A stretch of 16,719 nt of DNA, from the NCBI GenBank assembly GCA_946479225.1, contig CAMLFI010000015.1, forward strand, positions 1 through 16,719. The letters run 5' to 3'. Of this stretch, positions 1 through 7,344 are shown in pieces (the stretch's first letter is position 1; each line of letters opens with the position of its first letter). The stretch comes from an uncultured Mucilaginibacter sp. (lineage in GTDB: Bacteria > Bacteroidota > Bacteroidia > Sphingobacteriales > Sphingobacteriaceae). The notes below the pieces were generated by a model. That model was not told the DNA's origin and made no database searches. It saw only the letters and a program-made list of their open reading frames with translations. The translations under genes and the position numbers were made by a program.

Positions 1-26
1 CGTAATTCATTGCGATGGGTGGTATA

Positions 27-63
27 CAACAAAGCCTTTCTGACGTGCAGAAAGGCTTTGTTG
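27..63 (-). terminator. Palindromic terminator hairpin after barrel-gene remnant
   Basis: Perfect 16-bp inverted repeat (27-42 and 48-63) with a 5-nt loop. It lies 21 nt past the stop codon of the barrel-gene remnant on the minus strand, the same place a related hairpin holds behind the intact barrel gene (5355-5399). The core GCCTTTCT/AGAAAGGC is shared with the hairpins at 3621-3670 and 5355-5399. There is no long T-run, so termination is inferred from position and stem strength. It would also end transcripts of the Sel1 unit, which has no nearer hairpin. Confidence 0.75.
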
Positions 64-84
64 TTTAATAAGATTTTGATTCGC

Positions 85-201
85 TTATGGGCGTTGCACC
101 TTATATCCTAACCCAATATTCACGTTAACAAAAACGCCGCTTTGCTTATAGCTGGGCTCGTTATTAAGGTTGTAATTATCATCTACGTCCAATTGCTGTC
201 G
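85..201 (-). pseudogene. 3'-end remnant of an outer-membrane barrel gene paralogue
   Basis: Translating the minus strand gives 38 codons plus TAA, ending in ...KQSGVFVNVNIGLGYKVQRP, the same last 20 residues as the intact barrel protein at 5419-6171. The match covers about residues 214-250 of that protein and continues past the stop codon into the flank and hairpin. An in-frame TAG (202-204) lies directly upstream and there is no start codon, so it cannot be a full gene. The preceding Sel1 gene stops only 10 nt before it. Several changes (for example G227 to E and N230 to Y) show it is an old, diverged copy and not a fresh duplication. Confidence 0.85.
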
Positions 202-211
202 CTAATTAAGG

Positions 212-1681
212 CTATTTGGCCCTCGAACTAATTTCTGCCGATTTTGCTATTAATTGCTGCGCTTTCACAGCATCTTTTACAACACCTGTGCCATATTCGT
301 AACAAGTAGCCAACGCCTTTACGGCATCAAGTTGATCTTTATCAGCAGCTTTTCCGTACCATACAACTGCCTGGCTAAAATCTACCGTTGTACCTCTGCC
401 ATTGGCGTAAAACAGGCCAACCATGTAAGCCGCATCAGGAAGATCGCTCGCCGCTTTTTTAAACAACGAAAGTGCCCATGGGTAATCGGGATTGGGAACT
501 TTATCTGCTTTATATGCAACCATTATATTATTAATAGCTGTAATCAAACCCCTATCAGCAGCTTTCCTAAACCAAACCATGGCTTCTGTGTAATTTTGCG
601 GTACACCAGATCCATTATAGTACAAGGTTCCTATGTCGTTTAGTGCATTTAAGTCGCCCTTGTCGGATGCCTTATGGTAGTACGTCATAGCCTCAGTATA
701 ATTTTGCGCTGTACCTTGCCCATTGTCATACATCAGGCCCAGATCTCTGATGGCTTGCAAATAGCCTTTATCAGCCGCTTGCTTTATCCAATTAAAAGCC
801 TCATAAAAATTCTGTGTAACACCTTGCCCATTATAGTATAATATCCCCACTTTGTAAGCCGCTATATTGTCTCCGGCTGCTGCCGCCTTTTTAAAAAATG
901 TCATGGCTTCTGCAAAATTTTCTGACACGCCATCTCCGGCAGAGTAAATTTCGCCCAGTCGTAACATCGAGCTCAAATTGCCTTTAGCGGCCGCTTTCTT
1001 ATGCCAGGCAATTGCCTGGTTAATATCTTTTGGAATGCCTGCTTCTCCTTTTTGATAAGCCATAGCTGTGCGATACATACCCACATCATAACCGCCGTCA
1101 GCAGCTTTACGGTACCATTTAACCCCTTCGGTTGAATCCTGAGTTACACCTACATTCTTAAAGTAGTACAATCTCCCAACCATGCTTGCAGCGCGGGCAC
1201 TGCCGGCATCAGCCGCTTTCTTAAACAAAATCAATGCTTCGGGGAGTTTTCCTTGACCGTATGCTTCGTCTCCTTTTTTATAATCTGCACCCTCAAACAT
1301 AGCAAAGGAGTCACCCTTTACCTTTAACCTGTCATTCATTCTATATACCTCACGGTATTTATCTATCAACGATGTATTATCGCCATATTGTTTAAGGTAA
1401 AAAGCGCTAATGTTTATAGTTTTTCGTAATAAGGTGGTATCTGTTATTGACAAATTATCCAACATTTTATCCATTGTGGCTACCCATAGGTAAGCTATCG
1501 GCGGATTAAGTTTACCCAATGCTTTCTCGGCCTCGTTTAGCTTTGTAAAAACGGTAGGGTAATCTCCTTTAGAAAAGGCTTCCTCAGCGTCATCATAGGT
1601 TATTTTTGCAATGTTGCTTTGCGCTAAAGAATTAAAATGAAAAAAAAGTATTAGCGGAGCAAGGATAAGGTATTTTCTCAT
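212..1681 (-). CDS. Secreted Sel1-repeat (SLR/TPR-like) protein
   Basis: 489 residues. Residues 1-20 form a signal peptide with probable cleavage after SLA-Q, so the product should be exported to the periplasm or envelope. Residues 25-130 are a helical N-terminal region without clear repeats. Residues about 145-483 hold about nine Sel1-like repeats of around 36 residues, recognisable by A-x-x-(W/F/Y)-(Y/F)-x-K-A-A-(D/A)-x-G and L-(Y/G)-x-x-Y-x-x-G-x-G-V. Repeat 7 (residues 364-399) is degenerate and lacks the G-x-G turn. Such solenoids bind partner proteins; the partner is unknown here. The gene starts 16 bp after the 591-residue gene, so the two are probably co-transcribed and may act together. 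The ATG at 1681 is chosen because it begins the signal peptide. Confidence 0.85.
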   Translation of the reverse strand: MRKYLILAPLILFFHFNSLAQSNIAKITYDDAEEAFSKGDYPTVFTKLNEAEKALGKLNPPIAYLWVATMDKMLDNLSITDTTLLRKTINISAFYLKQYGDNTSLIDKYREVYRMNDRLKVKGDSFAMFEGADYKKGDEAYGQGKLPEALILFKKAADAGSARAASMVGRLYYFKNVGVTQDSTEGVKWYRKAADGGYDVGMYRTAMAYQKGEAGIPKDINQAIAWHKKAAAKGNLSSMLRLGEIYSAGDGVSENFAEAMTFFKKAAAAGDNIAAYKVGILYYNGQGVTQNFYEAFNWIKQAADKGYLQAIRDLGLMYDNGQGTAQNYTEAMTYYHKASDKGDLNALNDIGTLYYNGSGVPQNYTEAMVWFRKAADRGLITAINNIMVAYKADKVPNPDYPWALSLFKKAASDLPDAAYMVGLFYANGRGTTVDFSQAVVWYGKAADKDQLDAVKALATCYEYGTGVVKDAVKAQQLIAKSAEISSRAK

Positions 1682-1697
1682 GTATAGATTTATAATA

Positions 1698-3473
1698 TTA
1701 GGCCGATTTTTTAACCGGTGCTTTCTTTTTTAGTAAAGGTTTAGGTTTGTTTTTAATATTGACGCTATCTGCCACAACTTCTTTTTTAACCGGCTTGACG
1801 GTCCACATATCGTCTTCCTCGCTTTTGGTGGGGGCTGACTTAGTGGCGGCTGCGGCTTTATTATCGGTGTTCCAATAGTCTTCAAGTTCCTTTGTTGTTT
1901 CGCGCCTGGTAATTGTACCATTTGTACGCGGGATAGCCATTGCTGCCTTACCAGCCACCGGCGGTTTGGTGTCCGTACTCCAAAAATCGTCACCAGTTGC
2001 GTTGCCGCTTTTTTTATTTTCATCGGTGCCACTCCATACATCAGCTGCTCCGGTAGTTGGCACAGTTGCCTGGCGGCCTTTATAAAAAATGTTTTTAATA
2101 TCCATACCCGACTGTACCGCCATAGACACAAACTTACTGCGCATCTCATCAGCCAGTTGCTTTGTAGTAAAATATCCTATCAGGGTTATATCGCCGCTAA
2201 CATTCAGTTTTTTGATATCAGTTAAAATAGCGTCTTTAAAGGGCCAGGTTCCATCTGGATATCTGCTTATTATAAAAAGGTTGCTTAAGGTAATAACAGG
2301 TCGCAACGATTCGATAGTACTTTTATCAAACAAATAGGTAAAATAATAAATCTGATCAACATCTATTTTTGTAGACGAGAACGGCACACCACCCTCCGGA
2401 AATTCAGGAAAAAAGGCCTTTCGCAGCTCAATTCGCGCCAGTTGGTTGGCAGCTATTCGTCGCAGTTCCGCCTCCTCGGCTTCTTTTTCTTCTTTTTGCT
2501 GTTGTTTTTCTTCAGCTTGTCGTCTTTCGTAGGCCAAACGGCGCTCCTCTTTTCGTTCCTTTGCTTCCCTGTCGGATTTAATGATATTACCTATCATCCC
2601 AACCAATTCGGTAGCGTCGCTAACAAATTTTTCTGAAACCTCCTTGCTTTGGCGTTGTATGTTAGCGGTACGTTGCTGTTGCTGAGCAATTAGTTGGCGG
2701 TTCTCTTCCTGCATCTTTGCATTCCTTTCCTGCCAGGTGCTTTTGCCGGGTGTTGATGACGCTACGGCATTAATTGATGTACCGCCGCTACTTGTTTTTT
2801 GCTGACTACTGTAATAGGATTGTGGCGCCGCCTTAGTCTGTCCGGTAGAACCAATAGATACGGTAGTATTATCGGCTGAGCTACCACTTACTGAAGAACT
2901 GCTTGAAGCTTGTTTTTTTACCGGTTGATCTTCAAGGTATTTGGCAATTGCATAAGCTTCAAAAGGGATAGTGCCATCAATCGTCACATTTCTTATACTT
3001 ATCCCATTATTATCAAAAAGGTCGTTCCCTTCTTTTTGAATTGCTGCCTGTACGTCAGATTTAAAAGTAAAAGGCTTCCCCAGTAACCTGTTCCAATCTA
3101 TAGAACCACCGCTTGATGTATTGTATCCTTTTGATACTGAACCTGCAACAAGTGTGTATTTTAAATTTATATAATCTGAACGTACACTTCCCAAATATTC
3201 CTGAAACACACCCGGAACTTGCGATGACGAGTAGGTTTTACCCTGAAAAACTATGCCTTTTACCGCAGTAACACTGGCGGTTGTTTTTATAGCTATACCG
3301 GTATGTCCCGTGGGCCTGCTAATATCTACATTAACGTCAAGGCTGTAGATACAACCATCCTGACCGCCGGGAGGGTTGTAAGTAATTGAGCCGCTAAACC
3401 CCTGCCCGTTAACTTGACTTGCAAATAGCACAGCCATTGAAAAAAACAAGCAGGCAATAAAATTTCTGATCAT
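1698..3473 (-). CDS. Secreted coiled-coil protein of unknown function with C-terminal Trp motifs
   Basis: 591 residues; family not recognised. A signal peptide (1-24, ending NGQG) is followed by a probably beta-rich domain (25-180), a Ser/Thr-rich linker (188-245), a Gln/Glu/Lys/Arg-rich coiled coil (about 248-350), and a compact alpha/beta-looking domain (352-466). The low-complexity tail (467-591) holds four short acidic motifs centred on tryptophan: DVWSGTD (W480), DDFWSTD (W498), EDYWNTD (W534) and DDMWTVK (W557). It ends in a Lys/Pro-rich stretch. Export and a scaffold or binding role are inferred; no catalytic motif was seen. It is the first gene of a two-gene unit with the Sel1 protein and has its own candidate promoter and an upstream terminator. 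Confidence 0.75.
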   Translation of the reverse strand: MIRNFIACLFFSMAVLFASQVNGQGFSGSITYNPPGGQDGCIYSLDVNVDISRPTGHTGIAIKTTASVTAVKGIVFQGKTYSSSQVPGVFQEYLGSVRSDYINLKYTLVAGSVSKGYNTSSGGSIDWNRLLGKPFTFKSDVQAAIQKEGNDLFDNNGISIRNVTIDGTIPFEAYAIAKYLEDQPVKKQASSSSSVSGSSADNTTVSIGSTGQTKAAPQSYYSSQQKTSSGGTSINAVASSTPGKSTWQERNAKMQEENRQLIAQQQQRTANIQRQSKEVSEKFVSDATELVGMIGNIIKSDREAKERKEERRLAYERRQAEEKQQQKEEKEAEEAELRRIAANQLARIELRKAFFPEFPEGGVPFSSTKIDVDQIYYFTYLFDKSTIESLRPVITLSNLFIISRYPDGTWPFKDAILTDIKKLNVSGDITLIGYFTTKQLADEMRSKFVSMAVQSGMDIKNIFYKGRQATVPTTGAADVWSGTDENKKSGNATGDDFWSTDTKPPVAGKAAMAIPRTNGTITRRETTKELEDYWNTDNKAAAATKSAPTKSEEDDMWTVKPVKKEVVADSVNIKNKPKPLLKKKAPVKKSA

Positions 3474-3559
3474 ATACGGCTTTGCTTACGATATTAACAT
3501 AAAAGCACCATATCAGAAATACGCGAGGTTATATTGATAATGAGGCCATTAAAATTAAA

Positions 3560-3567
3560 CAAAAATA
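3560..3567 (-). promoter_or_regulatory. Candidate -7 box for the 591-residue gene
   Basis: The minus strand reads TATTTTTG, a full match to the Bacteroidota -7 consensus TAnnTTTG, about 87 nt upstream of the ATG. The -33 side is poor: TTTA at 17 nt spacing rather than TTTG at 19-21. The region is AT-rich, so a chance match is possible. Confidence 0.35.
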
Positions 3568-3620
3568 CAATAACATGTAAAAAGTAAATTAATTTGAAAA
3601 AAAGCTGCTCGATATCGCAC

Positions 3621-3670
3621 ATATACCAACAAAGCCTTTCTGATACATGAGAAAGGCTTTGTTGGTATAT
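3621..3670 (-). terminator. Long palindromic terminator behind the GH43 gene
   Basis: A perfect 21-bp inverted repeat (3621-3641 and 3650-3670) with an 8-nt loop, 26 nt past the GH43 stop codon. Its arms share the 17-mer CAACAAAGCCTTTCTGA with the hairpin at 27-63. It separates the GH43 unit from the next minus-strand unit. As a perfect palindrome it could act on both strands. Confidence 0.8.
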
Positions 3671-3695
3671 ATTACCCGCTATTATTTAACAGGCT

Positions 3696-5261
3696 TCATT
3701 TTTTCGCGGATATGGAATCTGTTATGCGAAAAAAGTCAAAGTCGGCAGCTCCTCCAACATTTTTTGTGGCATAATTAAACAAAGCAAAACGATAACCCAT
3801 AAAATGCGGGAAAGTATAGGCCATTTTTAATTGTGTGCCTAATGGTAGCCATGTTTTCCCGTCAAGGCTGTAAAAAAAATCTGCCACGTCTTTTCTGTTC
3901 GTAAAATTGCATTCCGCTTTAAAGTATACTACGTTTTGGTTCAGGGGGATTCTTTGCGCTTCTACAGGTTTTCCGGTGCTTACATTGATCATTACGATAG
4001 CTTTGCTATCCCCCTCTATTTTTACACCGGCCAACCCATATTTTTGTTGCAAAAGGCCCAAACCTGCAAAGTCACCATCTTTCATTTTAGAAACGTCAAG
4101 CGAAACCGTCCCGGTGCATACCGGGCCGATGGTGCGTTGTGTCAATGTGTTTCGCGCCGACAGGAAACCGGTGTCAATTCTGCCGGTAGTGAGTCGCAGA
4201 TACCCTTTGCGCGCTGCAACAGACCATAAGGTATTATCTGGATTATGGTTCCATTGCCAAACCAGTGGTATTGCACGTTCGCCTTTTTTACGGGTAAACT
4301 CGTCTGAAGCCGCGATACCCGGGATCAAACCTTTACCGGCCGGCAGGTCGAGTGTATCGGTTACCTTGCCGTTGGTTCCCAAAACCGGCCATCCATCCAC
4401 CCACTTTACAGGCACCAGATAGGGAATACGACCCACCGCGGCATAATCACGGAACAAATAAGAATACCAGTCGCCGTTTGGCGCCTGGACCAATCCGCCT
4501 TGCGCCACACCCAGATTCTGAAGGCCAATGCGTCCTTCGTACGGGCCGGTGATCTTATTTGCCCGGTGGATTATAACAGTGCGTACGTGACCTGGTGGCC
4601 ATGTAATATTGAAAAGATAATATTTGCCGTTTATCTTAAACAGCTGAGAGCCCTCCGGACCGAGACCAACGCCGCCCGAAGGCACGTCTGCCTTTTTAAT
4701 GATAATTTGGTCCACTCCGCCGGGTTTTATAGCTGAAAGATCGTCTTTTAACTCAATTAACCTTAAATCTCCGCTCCCACCAATCATATATACCTTCCCG
4801 TCATCATCAAAAAACAAAGAATGATCGCCCAGGTTTGGGGTAAATAATCTTGCTTTCCACGGGCCTTTTTCGATATTCTTTGTAGAATAGATATGCATTT
4901 TGCCTGTGGTTGCTGCAAATGTGGTTACATAATAGGTGCCAGCATGAAAGCGGATAGAACTTGCCCACGAACCCTCCCCATACATGTTTTTGCCATTTGT
5001 GAGATTCGTCGCGTCAATATTTGCTAAAGTATCATATGCATAACCCACGGTCTTCCAGTTCACCAGGTCGTTCGATTTCATGATCGGCACGCCGGGGCTC
5101 ATGTGCATGGTTGTGCTGCTCATGTAATAGTTATTGCCAACACGTTCTATTGATATGTCGGGAACGTCTGCATAAATAATGGGATTGGTGGCTTTTTGCG
5201 CGTATAAACACTGCACTGTAAGCATAATAATCAAGGCCGCTATGAATAGTAATTTTTTCAT
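3696..5261 (-). CDS. Glycoside hydrolase family 43 (beta-xylosidase/arabinofuranosidase type), secreted
   Basis: 521 residues with a signal peptide (1-21, ...CLYA-Q). Residues about 24-310 form a GH43 five-bladed propeller opening with NPIIYADVPDISIERVGNNY and followed by MSSTTMHMSPG. By family pattern D35 is the general base, D146 (LGDHSLFFDDDG) the pKa modulator and E203 (GPEGSQLFKINGKYY) the acid. Residues about 325-515 form a beta-sandwich of the kind usually found C-terminal in this GH43 subgroup. Known members remove xylose or arabinose from plant glycans; the exact substrate cannot be read here. Export to the periplasm is inferred. No SusC/SusD pair, sensor or other hydrolase is adjacent, so it does not sit in a visible utilisation locus. 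It is a monocistronic unit between hairpins at 5355-5399 and 3621-3670. Confidence 0.9.
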   Translation of the reverse strand: MKKLLFIAALIIMLTVQCLYAQKATNPIIYADVPDISIERVGNNYYMSSTTMHMSPGVPIMKSNDLVNWKTVGYAYDTLANIDATNLTNGKNMYGEGSWASSIRFHAGTYYVTTFAATTGKMHIYSTKNIEKGPWKARLFTPNLGDHSLFFDDDGKVYMIGGSGDLRLIELKDDLSAIKPGGVDQIIIKKADVPSGGVGLGPEGSQLFKINGKYYLFNITWPPGHVRTVIIHRANKITGPYEGRIGLQNLGVAQGGLVQAPNGDWYSYLFRDYAAVGRIPYLVPVKWVDGWPVLGTNGKVTDTLDLPAGKGLIPGIAASDEFTRKKGERAIPLVWQWNHNPDNTLWSVAARKGYLRLTTGRIDTGFLSARNTLTQRTIGPVCTGTVSLDVSKMKDGDFAGLGLLQQKYGLAGVKIEGDSKAIVMINVSTGKPVEAQRIPLNQNVVYFKAECNFTNRKDVADFFYSLDGKTWLPLGTQLKMAYTFPHFMGYRFALFNYATKNVGGAADFDFFRITDSISAKK

Positions 5262-5354
5262 CGGCGAAAGATAATATTATTTGCTATGTTTTGTGACAGA
5301 TTTGTTACAAAGACTTTAGTCATCCAAAAACTTAGCGGAATACACAGGACGTAA

Positions 5355-5399
5355 AACTAACAGCGCCTTTCTAAACAGATTAGAAAGGCGTTGTTAGTT
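5355..5399 (-). terminator. Terminator hairpin behind the barrel gene
   Basis: A 19-nt inverted repeat (5355-5373 and 5381-5399) with one mismatched or wobble position and a 7-nt loop, 19 nt past the barrel gene stop codon. On the minus strand the stem is followed by TTTT. It shares the GCCTTTCT/AGAAAGGC core with the hairpins at 27-63 and 3621-3670. Confidence 0.8.
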
Positions 5400-5418
5400 A
5401 AATAAGATTTCAATTCGC

Positions 5419-6171
5419 TTATGGACGCTGTACCTTATATCCTAACCCAATATTTACATTCACAAAAACGCCGCTTTGCTTATTATTGGGTCCGTTATTA
5501 AGGTTGTAATCGCCATCAATTTTCCAGTTGCGGTTAGAGGTTTGCAGATAATAGCCAATGCGTACACCGATAGGAATGTTGCGATGGATGGTATAATTAT
5601 CCACCTTTTTGTCTTTTGCGCGAATGAGGTAATCAAAACCACCGCCAAACTCCAAACCAAAGCGCGGGTTCCAAAGCGTTTTACTGGCTGTTAAATTCAG
5701 TAGTTCAGGCGAAAAATCTGAGGTGCTTTGTGTGCGTTTATCATCGCGGATACGTAACATGGCCTGGGATAAATTTAATCCAACAAAAGGGAACGCGCGG
5801 ATATTCTCGTTGGTTGAAACGTTATACCCGGCCCGGCCATAAATTTGAAACTGGTTGTATTTGGCATGAATTCCGTTTGTACTATTTGGTGCCGAGGTAG
5901 ATGTGAAACTTGCGCCAATACCGTCTTCAAATACAAACTTTTTTTGCACGTGGTTCATAGACAGGTTTATCCAGTAATTGTTATCGGGCAGTGATGGTAT
6001 GCCGTTGGCATTTAAAATACCGTTAAGCTGCCCTAACTTACTCTCGCGGAACATGCCCTGGATCTGCATAGTGCCCGCAATGTCCTTTTTCATGGTGCTT
6101 TGCGCATTAGCTGTTGCGGTGATTGCTACAATTCCCGCCGAAAACAACAGCGTTTTGGTCAATTTATTCAT
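5419..6171 (-). CDS. Outer-membrane beta-barrel protein
   Basis: 250 residues with a clear signal peptide (1-23, ATANA-Q). The rest alternates polar and aromatic/aliphatic residues in typical barrel strands, for example QFQIYGRAGYNVST (107-120), PRFGLEFGGGFDYLI (169-183), IPIGVRIGYYLQTS (199-212) and the C-terminal strand GVFVNVNIGLGYKV (234-247). Small barrels of this sort are common in Bacteroidota; a specific role (porin, adhesin or receptor) cannot be assigned. The last 35 codons plus the downstream flank and hairpin are repeated in degenerate form at 27-201, so the genome once carried at least one more tandem relative here. It is preceded by the dehydrogenase terminator and ends in its own hairpin, so it is probably a single-gene unit. 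Confidence 0.75.
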   Translation of the reverse strand: MNKLTKTLLFSAGIVAITATANAQSTMKKDIAGTMQIQGMFRESKLGQLNGILNANGIPSLPDNNYWINLSMNHVQKKFVFEDGIGASFTSTSAPNSTNGIHAKYNQFQIYGRAGYNVSTNENIRAFPFVGLNLSQAMLRIRDDKRTQSTSDFSPELLNLTASKTLWNPRFGLEFGGGFDYLIRAKDKKVDNYTIHRNIPIGVRIGYYLQTSNRNWKIDGDYNLNNGPNNKQSGVFVNVNIGLGYKVQRP

Positions 6172-6207
6172 GATAAATTATGTTTTGATGTATTTAATAT
6201 AATTAAA

Positions 6208-6234
6208 AAGGCCGGAATTTGTTTCGCCGGCTTG
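6208..6234 (-). terminator. Candidate intrinsic terminator behind the D-2-hydroxyacid dehydrogenase gene
   Basis: On the minus strand a GCCGG/CCGGC stem (6227-6231 with 6211-6215), extendable by A-T pairs past one bulged C, is followed by CTTTTTAATT. It lies 52 nt past the dehydrogenase stop and before the barrel gene start. The core stem is only 5 bp. A second weak hairpin (CGGTA/TACCG, 6253-6269) lies closer to the gene but has no T-run. Confidence 0.5.
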
Positions 6235-6285
6235 AGTAGGAATTATATAATACGGTAGTGTACATACCGCTGATGCTTTATTAAA

Positions 6286-7206
6286 TTACAATATCGATAG
6301 CAGATTCCTGATAGCCGCTTCCGTCATTTGCCTGCGGGTATAAGCGGCCGCCGTGCCAATATGCGGTGTAATTAGCAAGTTGGGAATATTGGCAATAGTG
6401 GTATCGCTTAGCGGCTCCGGGTCGGTTACATCAAGTGCCGCCGACGCTATGGAACCATTTTTTAAATACTCATACAATTTAGCATTATTCACCACTTTGC
6501 CGCGGGCAACATTAACCAGTATGGCCGTTTTCTTCATCAGCTTTAACTCCGGTTCATCAATATAGTTTACGGTATCTTCTTTTAATGGTATGTGCAGTGA
6601 TACAATGTCGCTGCGTTTTAATAATTCCTCTTTAGTGCAGTATTCCCATTCGTTGTTATGATCGCTGTTGGCAGTATAGATCACTTTACAATTAAACGCC
6701 TTAAGCATGTTGGCAAGTGTGACACCAATTTTACCCATGCCTATAATGCCCCAGGTTTTGTTACACAGATTGTCGCCCATGTAAAGGGTTAGGGCAGTGT
6801 TATCCCACTCTCCTCTTTTTACATAGTTGTTAGAAGTGCTAATGTTGCGTATACAGTTTAAACCAAGGGCCAAAGCCAGCTCGGCTGTTGAGTAAACGTG
6901 CTCAACATTTATACCTATAATTTTAATGCCTTTGGATGCGAGGAAAGGTTTATCCATGTAATCTTGCCCGGTACCATAGCTTGAAAGCGCCTTCACCTGA
7001 GAATTATCACTTAACAATCTACTATCAATTTTAACCGTATGGGTGGTAATTACGCCTTCATAATTATCAAAAGCCTGCATGTAGGCATCATCTGTAATGG
7101 TAGTTGGTTCGGGCCAATAATCAATTTGAACATCTTCAAAAAGAGTTTTCACCTCATCCAAAAACGGAAGCTTCTCCGCACAAAATATTTTATTGGTTTT
7201 GCTCAT
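6286..7206 (-). CDS. D-isomer-specific 2-hydroxyacid dehydrogenase
   Basis: 306 residues from the ATG at 7206; a GTG two codons upstream (7212) is possible but less likely. The fold is the NAD(P)-dependent 2-hydroxyacid dehydrogenase type: an N-terminal substrate domain, then a Rossmann domain with GMGKIG (158-163 GTG-numbered; 156-161 from ATG). The catalytic triad is visible: Arg in VNVARGK (R235), Glu in DVTDPEPL (E264) and His in ITPHIGTAA (H282). Members reduce 2-keto acids or oxidise D-2-hydroxyacids in the cytosol; the substrate is unknown. After the second Rossmann strand it reads KVIYTANSDHN, lacking the Asp that commonly selects NAD, so NADPH use is possible. Transcribed alone, divergent from the dehydrogenase-like gene at 7345. 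Confidence 0.88.
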   Translation of the reverse strand: MSKTNKIFCAEKLPFLDEVKTLFEDVQIDYWPEPTTITDDAYMQAFDNYEGVITTHTVKIDSRLLSDNSQVKALSSYGTGQDYMDKPFLASKGIKIIGINVEHVYSTAELALALGLNCIRNISTSNNYVKRGEWDNTALTLYMGDNLCNKTWGIIGMGKIGVTLANMLKAFNCKVIYTANSDHNNEWEYCTKEELLKRSDIVSLHIPLKEDTVNYIDEPELKLMKKTAILVNVARGKVVNNAKLYEYLKNGSIASAALDVTDPEPLSDTTIANIPNLLITPHIGTAAAYTRRQMTEAAIRNLLSIL

Positions 7207-7227
7207 ATACACGCGATTATTGGCGGC

Positions 7228-7260
7228 GAAATATAACTATTAGATCATGGTGCGGGCAAA
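7228..7260 (-). promoter_or_regulatory. Candidate promoter of the D-2-hydroxyacid dehydrogenase
   Basis: On the minus strand TTTG (7257-7260) is separated by 21 nt from TATATTTC (7228-7235), close to the Bacteroidota form TTTG-N19-21-TAnnTTTG with one mismatch in the last base. A start near 7221 would leave a leader of about 15 nt before the ATG at 7206, or about 8 nt before the GTG at 7212. No comparable promoter was found on the plus strand for the divergent gene. Confidence 0.45.
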
Positions 7261-7344
7261 TAAATTAGTTAAATATTCAAACAAACCGAATTTATTTTTA
7301 ACTTACCTCACGGCAATAACCTACATTCAATCAAACCTTAAAAA

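Noticed and set aside
1730..2149. 139-codon minus-strand frame inside the 591-residue gene
   Set aside because: Out-of-frame shadow with unlikely composition; the overlapping frame has a signal peptide and ordered domains.
3907..4422. Plus-strand 171-codon reading frame inside the GH43 gene
   Set aside because: Opposite-strand shadow of a well-supported gene; no recognisable domain and no promoter.
5266..5273. TATCTTTC (minus) as the GH43 -7 box
   Set aside because: One mismatch in the last base, no -33 TTTG at 19-21 nt, and it lies almost on the start codon.
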